A stretch of DNA of 64,000 nt from contig JAFIEV010000044.1 of NCBI GenBank assembly GCA_020832305.1, positions 62,001-126,000 of the forward strand. Direction: 5' to 3'. The number at the start of each line of letters is the position of its first letter. Position 1 is the stretch's first letter. The stretch is from Cyclobacteriaceae bacterium. GTDB taxonomy: Bacteria > Bacteroidota > Bacteroidia > Cytophagales > Cyclobacteriaceae. The translations under genes and the position numbers were made by a program. Positions 8,826-18,340 of this stretch are shown here, piece after piece. The notes below the pieces were generated by a model. It was not told where the DNA came from. It made no database searches and was given only the letters and a program-made list of their open reading frames with translations.

Positions 8826-10514
8826 TTAAAATTCAATGGTTAAACCGCCGATAACCATAAGTGAACGAACCGGATAGTTTAGAAAAAATTCGTATTTGCG
8901 TGTTAAAAGGTTGTTTACCATTAAAAATGCCCCCCATCTTTCTGATAATCTGTAGTCAGCTTGCAAGTTAATATCGACGGCTGCTTTAAGGGATTTAACT
9001 TCCATTGTAAGGGGGTCCTGAGCCTTGATACCCGATAAAGTAAGCACATCTGTTTTTAGCATAATTTTATCAAAGAGGTTATACCAGCCCGAAAAGCTGC
9101 CTGAAAAGGCCGGTCTGTGCCATGGTTCTGCTAGCCCTTTTGTATTGTAAGATATGTACTGTATGTCGGCAGCCACACCGCCAATTTCCTGAATACTGTA
9201 AGAAAGTGATGTATGGAATCGGTAAAATCCGGTAGACTGATCGTCGAATAGCAGGGTAAATTGGTTATTTCTTTCGGTGTCGAGCTGATAAAAGTACAAA
9301 TGGTTAAAAGTACCCAGGGCAAAGCCGGCATCAAAGCCCAGGCTTTTCAACAATCTTCCACGCACACCACCCAACAGCTCAAACTTACGTGTGTGCGCCA
9401 TGGAGGCACCCGGCATAAGAAAAGGGTTCTCACGGCTAAGATGTTGCAATGTAACCGCTTCAACATCTCCATTCAGGCCGGCATAGGCCGTAATCTGGTC
9501 GCTCATAAAATATTGAGCATTCAATACCGGAAACAGCGAAGTTCTTTTACTCACATCAAGTGTATCGGTATTATAAACAAAACGGAATCCGCCTGATAGT
9601 TCAAAGTCATCTGTCAAATAGCGCAATCCCGGAGTTATTCGTAACAGGTTTCTGTTTATTCGACTGCTTTCTTTCTGAAATCTACTCACCAGTGAACTTA
9701 CATCTATAGAGGCTGTAATTTCATCACTCAGGTCAAAATCAAGTCCGCCTTTAATTAAAATGTTGTTTTCGTTTACATCAAAACGGTCTTGTGTGTTGGT
9801 AAAGTTCATCGCACCATACAACCTAACCGGGCTCCCGAGATTAAGGGTCTGAAAATCGAAGCCGGCATCCATAGTTTGGTAAATCTGTTGTATGGTATCT
9901 CGGTCTACTTCCAGTCCGGGTGTATAGCCGTAAAAGTGATACATATCGCGCATATAGGTGGTATGGGCGCCTATCTTTAATTTATTGGCTGAAAACTTGC
10001 CATTCAGATCTACTATGCTGTGGGCATCGGCCGAATTTCCTTTATCGACCGGACCACGTGCTGAAGAAATATGCCCCAGTTTAAGATTTACATTGGCATC
10101 CGGATTTTTACCCATCCCCAGGTAACCTTTAAAGAAAGGGGTGGCATAATTACCGAAACCACCCTTTAGATAACTCCCCGGCCTGTCTATACTTTCATCA
10201 CTTTTAATTTTGAGTACCCGCATACGTGTTACCAGATCTTCCATAATTACCGGAAAGTCTCTGGTGCGGTATTGCAAAGGCATTCCTGTATTCAGATCAC
10301 CTGCTTGTGGCGCTATGGGCTCATAATTCCTTTCGGCAGGAGGCAGCTCAATTTTCAGATCTTTTCTAATAATAACTTCACCTTCGATGTTTTCTCCCTC
10401 TCTTATAAAGGTATCATCTTGAGCCTGGAGCCATCCTGTATTAACAAAGCATAGAATTATTATAATGCTATACTTTTGAATGAGGTAAAACGATGAATAT
10501 ATATGATCCTTCAT
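8826..10514 (-). CDS. Outer-membrane beta-barrel, TonB-receptor-like
   Basis: A 562-residue exported protein. A signal peptide occupies roughly residues 1-31 (ending WLQAQ). The rest alternates polar and aromatic/hydrophobic residues in a barrel-like pattern and ends in a strand closing with phenylalanine (VIGGLTIEF), the usual outer-membrane assembly signal. It looks like the barrel of a TonB-dependent receptor, but I see no plug domain, so transport by the classical route is doubtful. It follows the TPR gene by two bases and is surely co-transcribed. The exact function is unknown. Confidence 0.7.
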   Translation of the reverse strand: MKDHIYSSFYLIQKYSIIIILCFVNTGWLQAQDDTFIREGENIEGEVIIRKDLKIELPPAERNYEPIAPQAGDLNTGMPLQYRTRDFPVIMEDLVTRMRVLKIKSDESIDRPGSYLKGGFGNYATPFFKGYLGMGKNPDANVNLKLGHISSARGPVDKGNSADAHSIVDLNGKFSANKLKIGAHTTYMRDMYHFYGYTPGLEVDRDTIQQIYQTMDAGFDFQTLNLGSPVRLYGAMNFTNTQDRFDVNENNILIKGGLDFDLSDEITASIDVSSLVSRFQKESSRINRNLLRITPGLRYLTDDFELSGGFRFVYNTDTLDVSKRTSLFPVLNAQYFMSDQITAYAGLNGDVEAVTLQHLSRENPFLMPGASMAHTRKFELLGGVRGRLLKSLGFDAGFALGTFNHLYFYQLDTERNNQFTLLFDDQSTGFYRFHTSLSYSIQEIGGVAADIQYISYNTKGLAEPWHRPAFSGSFSGWYNLFDKIMLKTDVLTLSGIKAQDPLTMEVKSLKAAVDINLQADYRLSERWGAFLMVNNLLTRKYEFFLNYPVRSLMVIGGLTIEF

Positions 10515-10516
10515 GT

Positions 10517-13500
10517 TTAGTTTCTTATTTGTTTTGATTCGGGATTAGAGATTTCCAGCGTATCGCCCGATTGGGGCCTCCGGTTCTTTTCTGAGGCCAT
10601 AATCTGCTCCAGACGTATACGTGCCTGCTGTTTGATTTCTTCTACGGGAGAATATTCTATGACCGATTCAAGGGTGGCCTGTGCCTGAAAAGTTTCATTT
10701 AATCCCATATAGTTTTCTGCAATCAGGAGAAAAGATTTACCAAGCCATAGCGGATAGGTTCCAAATTGCGAGTTCAGGTCATATAGTGACTCAATGGACT
10801 TTCGGTAATTTCCGGCCTTAAAAAGCATTTCTGATAAATGGTATTGAGCCTCAGCAGCGTATTCATCCTTGGCGATACTTACTGTTTTTTGAAAAAACTC
10901 CCGTGCCTGTGCATTTTTGTTTTGTTGCAGTGCTGATTTTCCCAGATAGAGGTGGGCAAATGTTTCGGCCCCGGCAACAGCCTGACCACCATCTAATATT
11001 CGATTCGAGAAATAAGCAGATGAATCGTATTTTCCCAGCAGATAGTAATTATTTACCAGACCCATAAAAGCCTGCTGCTGGTCTCTTCTCGAAGTGGAAG
11101 TACTGGCAAAGCGATTGTAATACCAAATGGCAGCGGGATAATTCCCCATTTCCTCTTCAAGTTCTGCTATGCGCTGTATTACCCTTATATATCGGCTGTA
11201 ATTGGGATAAGTCGACAATTCATAAAAGCCTTCAAGGGACTGGCCTGGCTGATCGAGACGGTAGTAACTATCAGCAATAAAATACCTGGCTTCCAAAATG
11301 TTAGAGCTCTCAGGGTATTGTGTTATGAACCGCCTGAAAGCTGAAATGGCATTTTCGTATTTCTGACCAAAATACAGGTTTCGGGCCGATTCAAATTCAA
11401 TATTTTCAAAGTCTCCATCTCTGGGGTTGGCATTTCTAAATTGTGCGAGGTATTGGTCAAACTCTTCAGGGTTGCCCATGGTTGACAGCGTCTGCTGAAG
11501 ACCAAGTAAAGCATTTTTTGCAACAGGGTGACCAGGATATTTTTCAAGGATCTCTTTGTAATCAGAAGCTGTGGATGCATAATTTCTAAGGTTGCTGTTT
11601 GCCAGGGCGCGACTTTGCAGGGCATAGGGAACAAACTTACTTTGCGGATGATTGCGAACAACATTGTTAAACTGGGCTATCGCATTGGCATAATTGCCAC
11701 TTTCAAAATTAAACTGACCTTTTTGAAAAAGCGCATCTACAAAGTAATTGGAATTTGGATAACGTTGAATGACCTCATCGAAACTGCGATTTGCCTGTTC
11801 AAGATTGCCATTGATTCCATGAATTACCCCTCTTCTAAAGTATGCATAATCTTTTTGGGAGCGGTTCTCAGCCAGCACCTGCCCTAAAACCTGAAGTGCT
11901 CTGTCGTAATTTTTATTGGCATAATAACAGTCGGCCAGCCGCACCATGGCATCTTCATAGTAGTTGCCCTGGGTATTGCGATTAGCTCTTTCAGTAAAAT
12001 ACTGAAAATGCCCCAGGGCTTTGTCATATTCCTTTCGATTAAAATACGCATGAGCTATGCCATACCGGGCCCTCAGGTAATATAATGAGCGGCCATTGGG
12101 ATCTGCCCTGAAAACTGCTGAATAGGCATTAATGGCATCATCGTACTTGTTGCCGATTGAATAAGCCTCGCCCTTCCAGAAATTGGCATTTATCACAAGT
12201 TCGTTGTCGACCGGATACTGCAATGATTTATCAAACAATTGCACGGCAGAAAAGAATTTTTTGTCATTAAAAAATTCTGTCCCCTGTAAATAGGTCATTT
12301 TTTGGTAGGCCTTTCTCACCCTTTCACTTTTGAAGGGTATATTTTCAAAATGTTTAATCGCCTCTTCGTAATTGTTGGTTCGAAAGTAAGCCTCGGTGAG
12401 CAGGTCATTTACTTCTTCTGTATACGGACTGTCGGGATATTTCTGCTTAAATGAAAGGAATTCCTGAATAGCCGCCTGGTGCATGCCTTGTTCATAGCTA
12501 AGTTTGGCATAATTCAGAGCCGCTTCTTCCTGCATAAAACGGTTGTAATTGCCATCCCTGGCCTTTCTAAAAGCAGCCATGGCAAATGCCTTATTGTCGT
12601 ATTTCAGATAAAGATTACCCAGATAAAAAGTACCATATTGCCCGATGGTGTCTGATTGAAGGGCCACTGTTTTAAAATCTTCAATGGCCTCCCGCTCCCG
12701 GCCGGTGCGTTGTTTGGCATCGGCTATTCTGAAAAGAACCTGATAATCTACCGGATCTTTAATTGTGTTTGCATACAAATCGAAATACACCAGGGCTTGA
12801 ATAAAATCACCTTTGCGATACCATGATTCGGCGAGGTATAGATAAAACTCAGATTCATTGCTCAGGGGCTTGCCCGATTTTAATACACTGTTGGCATAAT
12901 CGATCAGATCGTCATAGCGCCTTTGTTTATAATATATTTTTACAAGGAGTTCAGGTACGATACGGGCATAATATTCATTCTTCTCAGCTCTTTTAAAATC
13001 GGTGTATGCCATATCATACAGTCCTTTTTGAAAATAAATATAGCCGGCATAGTAATTAGATGCATGGGTATATTTATTATCTGTCCGCTTTAGGTCATTG
13101 AATAATTTAAGTGACTTATCAAATTGTTGTTGTGAGAAATAAGAATAGGCCCATTTAAATTGAGCATCATCGCGACTTTCCCTCCCCAGCTGCGCCAAAT
13201 CGATCTGTTCGTAATAGCGGATGGCCTCTTTGTACTTTTTTTCTTCGTATTTTATGTTGCCCAGTTCGTAATATGCCAGGGCCACCTTAGGATGATCGGG
13301 ATATTCATGAATAAACTGTCTGACCAGGCCTTGTCCGTCGCGATTATTAAGTTTAATGCCACAATAAGCTATGTAATATTGGGCATCAGCCAGTTTAATG
13401 CGGTCCTCGCCTTCTTTGAGGTACTTTTCAAAGGCATGCCGTGCGGAGCTGAACTTTTCCCTTTGCAGCAGTTCTATACCTTCGCGATACCATCGGTCCT

Positions 13501-13588
13501 TTTGTGTAAAAATCAGCGATTGCTGTGCAGAGGCACTGATATTGAGGCATAAAATCAAAATGATGAGTGGAACTTTTAAATAGTTCAT
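10517..13588 (-). CDS. Large periplasmic TPR-repeat protein
   Basis: A 1023-residue protein with a signal peptide (1-21, ending ISASA) and tetratricopeptide repeats over nearly the whole length, recognisable by recurring patterns such as AIxxYxxI, ALxxLGxV, YxxAIxxFxxVI and YPxS. Such solenoids hold protein complexes together. It lies immediately upstream of the outer-membrane barrel gene and one operon upstream of SPOR-exbB-exbD-tonB. A comparison with the Tol-Pal coordinator CpoB (a much shorter TPR protein) is tempting but is inference. The C-terminal 20 residues are polar and probably disordered. Confidence 0.8.
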   Translation of the reverse strand: MNYLKVPLIILILCLNISASAQQSLIFTQKDRWYREGIELLQREKFSSARHAFEKYLKEGEDRIKLADAQYYIAYCGIKLNNRDGQGLVRQFIHEYPDHPKVALAYYELGNIKYEEKKYKEAIRYYEQIDLAQLGRESRDDAQFKWAYSYFSQQQFDKSLKLFNDLKRTDNKYTHASNYYAGYIYFQKGLYDMAYTDFKRAEKNEYYARIVPELLVKIYYKQRRYDDLIDYANSVLKSGKPLSNESEFYLYLAESWYRKGDFIQALVYFDLYANTIKDPVDYQVLFRIADAKQRTGREREAIEDFKTVALQSDTIGQYGTFYLGNLYLKYDNKAFAMAAFRKARDGNYNRFMQEEAALNYAKLSYEQGMHQAAIQEFLSFKQKYPDSPYTEEVNDLLTEAYFRTNNYEEAIKHFENIPFKSERVRKAYQKMTYLQGTEFFNDKKFFSAVQLFDKSLQYPVDNELVINANFWKGEAYSIGNKYDDAINAYSAVFRADPNGRSLYYLRARYGIAHAYFNRKEYDKALGHFQYFTERANRNTQGNYYEDAMVRLADCYYANKNYDRALQVLGQVLAENRSQKDYAYFRRGVIHGINGNLEQANRSFDEVIQRYPNSNYFVDALFQKGQFNFESGNYANAIAQFNNVVRNHPQSKFVPYALQSRALANSNLRNYASTASDYKEILEKYPGHPVAKNALLGLQQTLSTMGNPEEFDQYLAQFRNANPRDGDFENIEFESARNLYFGQKYENAISAFRRFITQYPESSNILEARYFIADSYYRLDQPGQSLEGFYELSTYPNYSRYIRVIQRIAELEEEMGNYPAAIWYYNRFASTSTSRRDQQQAFMGLVNNYYLLGKYDSSAYFSNRILDGGQAVAGAETFAHLYLGKSALQQNKNAQAREFFQKTVSIAKDEYAAEAQYHLSEMLFKAGNYRKSIESLYDLNSQFGTYPLWLGKSFLLIAENYMGLNETFQAQATLESVIEYSPVEEIKQQARIRLEQIMASEKNRRPQSGDTLEISNPESKQIRN

Positions 13589-13668
13589 GTAAGGTTAATT
13601 AGGTATTACAATGTTAACTCAAAGCAACAATATAAATTGTAAATCCCATAAAAATTATGCCGGAATTA

Positions 13669-14685
13669 TTAATGCAAAATCTTAAAAATCAATTCCCGTA
13701 GAATTTGTCCATCTTCCATATTGCCATCTACACCCTTGAGACGAAGATCTGCTTCTCTCAGATAGTGAATAATTTGAATAACCCTTGCCTTTGGATAGTT
13801 TTTAGCAGCAATTGCGTATTCTTTGGAAGCAAAAAAGTTGAGTTTTAAATCTCTGGCTATGCTCTTCTCTGAAGTGTCAGGCAATTCGAGTACCTGCAGC
13901 AACTTTACATAATAGCTGAAAAGCAGGGCAATAAGTGGAATAATCGGATTATTTTTTGGATTGGCCTCGAAGTAATTGACAATTTGATTTGCCTTAAATA
14001 CGTCCTTCACAGCGAGCGCCTTTTGCAATTCAAATGGATTGTAATCTTTGCTGATTCCGATGTATTCCTGTATATCATGCTCATCAATGGTTTTTTTGTC
14101 TTTCAGGTTGATAAGCATTTTCGATACTTCATTGTGTATCCGCTCAAGGTTGTTGCCGATGTTGTCGACCAGCATACGCACAGCCTTTTCATTGATATCA
14201 TAGCCAATGCTTTTAATATGGTTTTTGATCCAGTCGGGCAATTGGTTCTCATAGAGCTTTTTGGCTTCGACCATGACGGTAAGCTTATCGATACTTTTGG
14301 CTATGGCCTTTCGACCATCAAGTGATTTATATTTATAGGCTAATACCAGAATGGTTGAGGGCAAAGGGTTTTTGAGGTATTCGATGAACATATTTTGCGA
14401 TTCGGCCTTATCGAAATCCTGTATATCTTTGGCTTCTTTTACAATCACTACCTGCCGGTCTGACATCATGGGATACCTGCGGGCATTGTTTAATATATCC
14501 TGCATTTTTATATCTTTCCCATACATGATAACCTGATTAAAGCCTTTTGCAGCTTCATCCAGGGCATTTTTTTCGATATACCCCGTTATCTGGTCTATAA
14601 AAAAAGGCTCATCGCCCTGCAAGAAGTAAACAGTAGCGTATTTGCCTGATTTGAGTTCCTTTAAAACCTCATCGTATGATTGCAT
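13669..14685 (-). CDS. holA: DNA polymerase III subunit delta
   Basis: A 338-residue clamp-loader subunit that opens the sliding clamp during replication. The N-terminal part has the delta family hallmarks (VYFLQGDEPFFIDQITGYIEK at about 18-38, and RRYPMMSDRQVVIVKEAKDI near 68-87). The central and C-terminal parts contain the collar-domain helices (YNPFELQKALAVKD, YFEANPKN). It normally carries a degenerate ATPase fold without a working P-loop, as here. The gene appears to be transcribed alone; an 80-bp gap separates it from the TPR operon. Confidence 0.92.
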   Translation of the reverse strand: MQSYDEVLKELKSGKYATVYFLQGDEPFFIDQITGYIEKNALDEAAKGFNQVIMYGKDIKMQDILNNARRYPMMSDRQVVIVKEAKDIQDFDKAESQNMFIEYLKNPLPSTILVLAYKYKSLDGRKAIAKSIDKLTVMVEAKKLYENQLPDWIKNHIKSIGYDINEKAVRMLVDNIGNNLERIHNEVSKMLINLKDKKTIDEHDIQEYIGISKDYNPFELQKALAVKDVFKANQIVNYFEANPKNNPIIPLIALLFSYYVKLLQVLELPDTSEKSIARDLKLNFFASKEYAIAAKNYPKARVIQIIHYLREADLRLKGVDGNMEDGQILRELIFKILH

Positions 14686-14886
14686 GCTTTGAAAGTATTA
14701 TATCAGACTTCAAAAATGTCATTTTCTATTGGATGTTTTTGCTTTAAGCTCTTTAAATTTTAACATATGGTCATCGTAAAACGTTAATAGCACTTAACAA
14801 ATATGTCATTGTCATTACAATCTCCTTCAGGCTTCCAGCTTCGAACTTCCAGTCCTGATGAACTTGTTTATTTTTTTTTTCGCTAC

Positions 14887-14912
14887 GAGCTACGAACTCT
14901 GAGCTACGAACT
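14887..14912. repeat. Short direct repeat GAGCTACGAACT x2
   Basis: The 12-mer occurs at 14887-14898 and 14901-14912, with a partial copy just before (14881-14888) and related CTTCGAACTTCCAG sequence at 14833-14850. It lies right after the RraA-like stop codon in the 230-bp gap before holA. A T-run (14869-14880) precedes it. Function unknown. Confidence 0.7.
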
Positions 14913-14915
14913 ACC

Positions 14916-15788
14916 TTATTTATTCGGATCTGCCGGCAATCCCAGTTGCTTGAAAAATGCTTCTGGCTTTTCTCTTTCGGCTACGGTTTCATCCAGCTCC
15001 AGTCCCAGCCTTTCGTATAAGCGTCTTCTGCCTGCGATATCATCAACCAATTCCTGATAGGCAATTTGCCCTACCCTTACCGCGACTCTTCGGGGAACAA
15101 CTACCACGCCATCTGAATCGGCAACTACCACATCACCTGGATGCACAAGTACCCCACCTACTACAACCGGCCTTTGTACATCAATGATCTCATTTCGGCC
15201 AATTCTTTCACCTCTTCCTCTTTCAAAATAATTTGTATATACCGGATTGCGCTGTAAAATAATTTCATCAATGTCCCGAATGCCACCGGCTGTAACCAAT
15301 CCTACGGCGCCTTTGTCTTTCCAACTCATGATATTGTTTGAGCCCGTGCTTCCCGTATCATTGTCATCTTTATTATCCATCACAATCACCGTCCCCTTTT
15401 TAATATATTGCGTGAAAGGTTCATCTGAAATTTGATTATACCATTCACCCCGCCATTTTCTGTATACCTCATAATTTTCTGGTTTGGTAAGGTCTGCACC
15501 CGGATACATTGGCCGATTGGTGGGGCCGTAACGAGCCGTAACTGCTATGCCAGCAAAACGGTGGCTCATATCTTTTACATCCCTCCACAAGGGAGCTATT
15601 TTAGGGTCCATTACCCCAACGCCAGTATACCCAACTGTAGCCAGCCCATCAACAACATCCGCTACCCGGGCGCCGCGATATAATTCGAGCAATACTTCAT
15701 CAGACACCTCCACTACGTTCTGAGCATGCATACCTGTGCCATAAAGGTTTACCAGGATCATGCAAATAAAAAGATTTTTTCTGTTCAT
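14916..15788 (-). CDS. Secreted RraA-family protein
   Basis: A 290-residue protein whose body (about 40-235) is a RraA-type domain: VGLVTAGGIRDIDEI and GDVVVADSDGVVVVPRRVA are the hallmark segments. RraA-fold proteins include RNase E inhibitors and 4-hydroxy-4-methyl-2-oxoglutarate/oxaloacetate aldolases; the TxGGxRDxxE motif favours the aldolase type. Unusually it starts with a signal peptide (1-22, ending GMHAQ), so it acts in the periplasm, which argues against RNase control. A charged C-terminal helix follows the domain. A TAACTTTG -7 box lies at 15842-15835 on the minus strand. The substrate is unknown. Confidence 0.8.
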   Translation of the reverse strand: MNRKNLFICMILVNLYGTGMHAQNVVEVSDEVLLELYRGARVADVVDGLATVGYTGVGVMDPKIAPLWRDVKDMSHRFAGIAVTARYGPTNRPMYPGADLTKPENYEVYRKWRGEWYNQISDEPFTQYIKKGTVIVMDNKDDNDTGSTGSNNIMSWKDKGAVGLVTAGGIRDIDEIILQRNPVYTNYFERGRGERIGRNEIIDVQRPVVVGGVLVHPGDVVVADSDGVVVVPRRVAVRVGQIAYQELVDDIAGRRRLYERLGLELDETVAEREKPEAFFKQLGLPADPNK

Positions 15789-15834
15789 TTTGGATTAAGT
15801 TTTAGTGTGAATATGACACAAACAAGGCAAAAAA

Positions 15835-15842
15835 CAAAGTTA
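15835..15842 (-). promoter_or_regulatory. Candidate -7 element for the RraA-like gene
   Basis: Reads TAACTTTG on the minus strand, an exact TAnnTTTG match, 47 bp upstream of the start codon. No clear -33 element. Confidence 0.4.
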
Positions 15843-15936
15843 AATCGCAAAAAAAAGTACGACGGCCGACTTATTTTTATTTGTCAGCCAATGCGAAAAG
15901 CTATAATATTACCGACGAAAATTTGATTAGGTTGGA

Positions 15937-16122
15937 ATGAAATTAGATCGGATGTTTGTTATGCTGGAAGAGGGAAAAACAGTAATTATAACCCGCGATC
16001 TGGCGCTTCTTCAAAAAATGTATAATAGTATGGATGAACGGTACCGGAATTATAAAATGAATGTCACCTTAAATGACAATCATATTATCATAAAGCCTAC
16101 AGCCGTTTTTGAAAGACATTGA
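15937..16122 (+). CDS. Small uncharacterised protein (61 aa)
   Basis: A 61-residue protein with no signal peptide or membrane segment, mixed charge and normal composition (MKLDRMFVMLEEGKTVIITR at the N-terminus). It sits upstream of, and in the same direction as, a small membrane-protein gene 39 bp away, and diverges from the RraA-like gene, so it has room for a promoter. I do not recognise a family. It may be a genuine small gene; the main support is position and protein-like composition. Confidence 0.5.
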   Translation: MKLDRMFVMLEEGKTVIITRDLALLQKMYNSMDERYRNYKMNVTLNDNHIIIKPTAVFERH

Positions 16123-16161
16123 CATTTGCTGTACGTAAATGAAGGACCACCTAAAACATAT

Positions 16162-16692
16162 ATGATGCCTGAAGAACAAGAAAATAATACGCCAAAACTG
16201 GGTATTCCCGGGTATATTAATCAATTGAGAAGTTGGGCATATATTTCTCTGGCCATTCCATTGCTCAGTTTTTTTTGGATTTATCTTAAGTGGTCTTCTG
16301 AAAATCAGCTTAGACAGCATGTGGAAACTGATCTGGAAAAATGGCTGGTGGGGACAGGTGCTGTTGTGTCTGTTCTTTTTATATCATTTGGTATAATAAG
16401 CCACAAAAGAAAATTAAATAAAGCAAGAAGCCTGGCCTCAATCTCAGATAAAATGAGGTGCTATAAAAATGCCAAGAAAAGCATGTATATATATTTTCCC
16501 CTTGCAGCGCTCATCGCTACCGCTGCTTTTTATTTTACGGCACATGCCATATTTGCAGCTATTTTTTCTATAGTACTTGTTTTATATTCGGCATTCAATC
16601 CATCACCAGACCGCCTTATTCGGGAAACCCGTGCTTCAAAAGAAGATGCCGCCCGTGTAATGTCTGAAATCATGGGGCCCGGTCATGGCTGA
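16162..16692 (+). CDS. Small integral membrane protein, unknown function
   Basis: A 176-residue protein with about four hydrophobic helices: near 26-47, 65-86 and a long hydrophobic stretch at about 115-155 that probably forms two. The soluble tail (about 155-176) is charged. I chose the ATG at 16162; the frame also stays open to a TTG at 16126, and another ATG follows immediately at 16165. No family is recognised. It converges on icd, with the icd terminator between them. Confidence 0.65.
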   Translation: MMPEEQENNTPKLGIPGYINQLRSWAYISLAIPLLSFFWIYLKWSSENQLRQHVETDLEKWLVGTGAVVSVLFISFGIISHKRKLNKARSLASISDKMRCYKNAKKSMYIYFPLAALIATAAFYFTAHAIFAAIFSIVLVLYSAFNPSPDRLIRETRASKEDAARVMSEIMGPGHG

Positions 16693-16704
16693 GCGCAAAA
16701 GGCA

Positions 16705-16756
16705 TAAAAAACTCTTGCAAGGCAAAGTCTGCATATTTACTTTGCATTACAAGAGT
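16705..16756 (-). terminator. Intrinsic terminator of icd
   Basis: A long imperfect hairpin with 18-bp arms (16711-16728 and 16739-16756, two mismatches) and a 10-base loop. On the minus strand it is followed by TTTTTT, which points to termination of the icd transcript, 28 bp after its stop. Confidence 0.8.
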
Positions 16757-16784
16757 CTTATGGATGGTTTGTAAAATTTTAATA

Positions 16785-18233
16785 TTATTCTCCTTGTCCC
16801 AGCGAATAGCCTCTTTCACCATCGAAGGTATAGAGATGCTCAGTTTTGATGAAATCAAAGCCTGCATTCATAACCCTTTCGAGCAAAGAAATCACATTGG
16901 TATGCGATACCGGTGCACCACTTTCACTTACAAACCTACATCTCCAATGATCTGAACAATAGGTTTCAGGCATACCTTCAGGATAAACCATCACACCACG
17001 GTTGGTAATCATCTTCAGGCTAAGGCCATCTCCCGAAAGGGTTTTGAGTTTGTCGCCAAGCGCGGTTGGGTTTTTATCGTTTTCACTCCAGTCGATGAAA
17101 ACATCAACGCCTACCAGCTCTTTTTTGGTTTTCGGCTGGGGTTTTACCACAATAGTCGGAAGTGCTCCTCCTTCTGATTTAAAACTTACAGGCTTAAGAG
17201 ACACGGGCATTTTTCCAAGTCTTAATATTACTTCTTTGGCAAATTCCTGCGTGCCCACCTTTCTTTTGCTATCCTGATTGTAAATGTCGGCAGTATGTAT
17301 GCCATCCTCTAAGGTTCTCAACCAGGCATTATTGATATTCTCAGCAACCTGGTTCTGGCCTATGTGCACCAGCATCATTACCGCTGCATTCAACAAACCG
17401 GAAGGGTTGGCAATATCTTTTCCAGCAATATCTGGTGCCGAACCGTGAATGGCTTCAAACATTGCCACGGTGTTTCCAATATTGGCAGAGCCACCAAGAC
17501 CCACTGAACCTGTAACTTCAGCGGCTATATCAGAGATAATGTCACCATATAAATTAAGTGTTACAATAACATCAAGCAAATGTGGCCGGTTGGCAATTAT
17601 TGCAGAGCCAATGTCAATAATCATATGTTCTGCGGTGATATCGGGATATTCACGGGCCACCCTGTCAAATATTTTGTGAAACATACCATCGGCATGTTTC
17701 ATAATGTTGTCTTTGGTCATACAGGTAACCTTTCTCCGGCCATATGCTTTGGCATATTCAAAAGCATAACGGATAATTTTTTCAGAACCTGTACTGGTTA
17801 CCAGTTTAAGACATTGCACAACTTCCTGGGTTTGTTGATGTTCAATTCCTGCATACAGATCTTCTTCATTTTCCCGAATTACTACAAGATCGGTTAATGG
17901 ATGGTGCGTTGGTACAAATGGAAAATAAGAACGACAGGGCCTCACATTGGCAAAAAGACCCAGGGTTTTGCGGGTAGTTACATTTAGACTTTTGAACCCG
18001 CCACCCTGTGGGGTTGTAATGGGGGCTTTCAAAAATACTTTATTTTTTCGCAGCGAATCCCATGACGAGCTTTCTATACCCGAGCTTACGCCTTTTTTAT
18101 ATACTTTCTCACCTATTTCAATTACCTCGGTTTCTATTTGTGCTCCAGCTTCTATGAGTATATCAAGGGTCGCCTGCATAATTTCAGGACCTATACCGTC
18201 GCCGTAGGCAACCGTTATTTTTTGTTTGGACAT
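16785..18233 (-). CDS. icd: NADP-dependent isocitrate dehydrogenase (type II)
   Basis: A 482-residue TCA-cycle enzyme that oxidises and decarboxylates isocitrate to 2-oxoglutarate. The N-terminal VAYGDGIGPEI, the substrate loop NVRPCRSYF, VIRENEEDLYAGIEH, the metal-binding NLYGDIISDIAAEVTGSVGLGGSANIG and EAIHGSAPDIAGKDIANP are all present. It is longer than the E. coli enzyme by a C-terminal domain of about 140 residues (from about 345), as in the longer bacterial type. Cofactor preference for NADP is inferred from the family. It is monocistronic, with a TACTTTTG -7 box upstream and a strong terminator downstream. Confidence 0.93.
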   Translation of the reverse strand: MSKQKITVAYGDGIGPEIMQATLDILIEAGAQIETEVIEIGEKVYKKGVSSGIESSSWDSLRKNKVFLKAPITTPQGGGFKSLNVTTRKTLGLFANVRPCRSYFPFVPTHHPLTDLVVIRENEEDLYAGIEHQQTQEVVQCLKLVTSTGSEKIIRYAFEYAKAYGRRKVTCMTKDNIMKHADGMFHKIFDRVAREYPDITAEHMIIDIGSAIIANRPHLLDVIVTLNLYGDIISDIAAEVTGSVGLGGSANIGNTVAMFEAIHGSAPDIAGKDIANPSGLLNAAVMMLVHIGQNQVAENINNAWLRTLEDGIHTADIYNQDSKRKVGTQEFAKEVILRLGKMPVSLKPVSFKSEGGALPTIVVKPQPKTKKELVGVDVFIDWSENDKNPTALGDKLKTLSGDGLSLKMITNRGVMVYPEGMPETYCSDHWRCRFVSESGAPVSHTNVISLLERVMNAGFDFIKTEHLYTFDGERGYSLGQGE

Positions 18234-18274
18234 AAAAAAACAATTAAGAATGAACGAAAAAGACCATTTTTTAA

Positions 18275-18282
18275 CAAAAGTA
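18275..18282 (-). promoter_or_regulatory. Candidate -7 element of icd
   Basis: Reads TACTTTTG on the minus strand, an exact TAnnTTTG match 42 bp upstream of the icd start. The -33 element is not clear. Confidence 0.4.
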
Positions 18283-18340
18283 AAACTTCAATGCCAACAA
18301 TTTGTTAAGTTGGGTGTATAAAATTGATTTCTAATACGAT

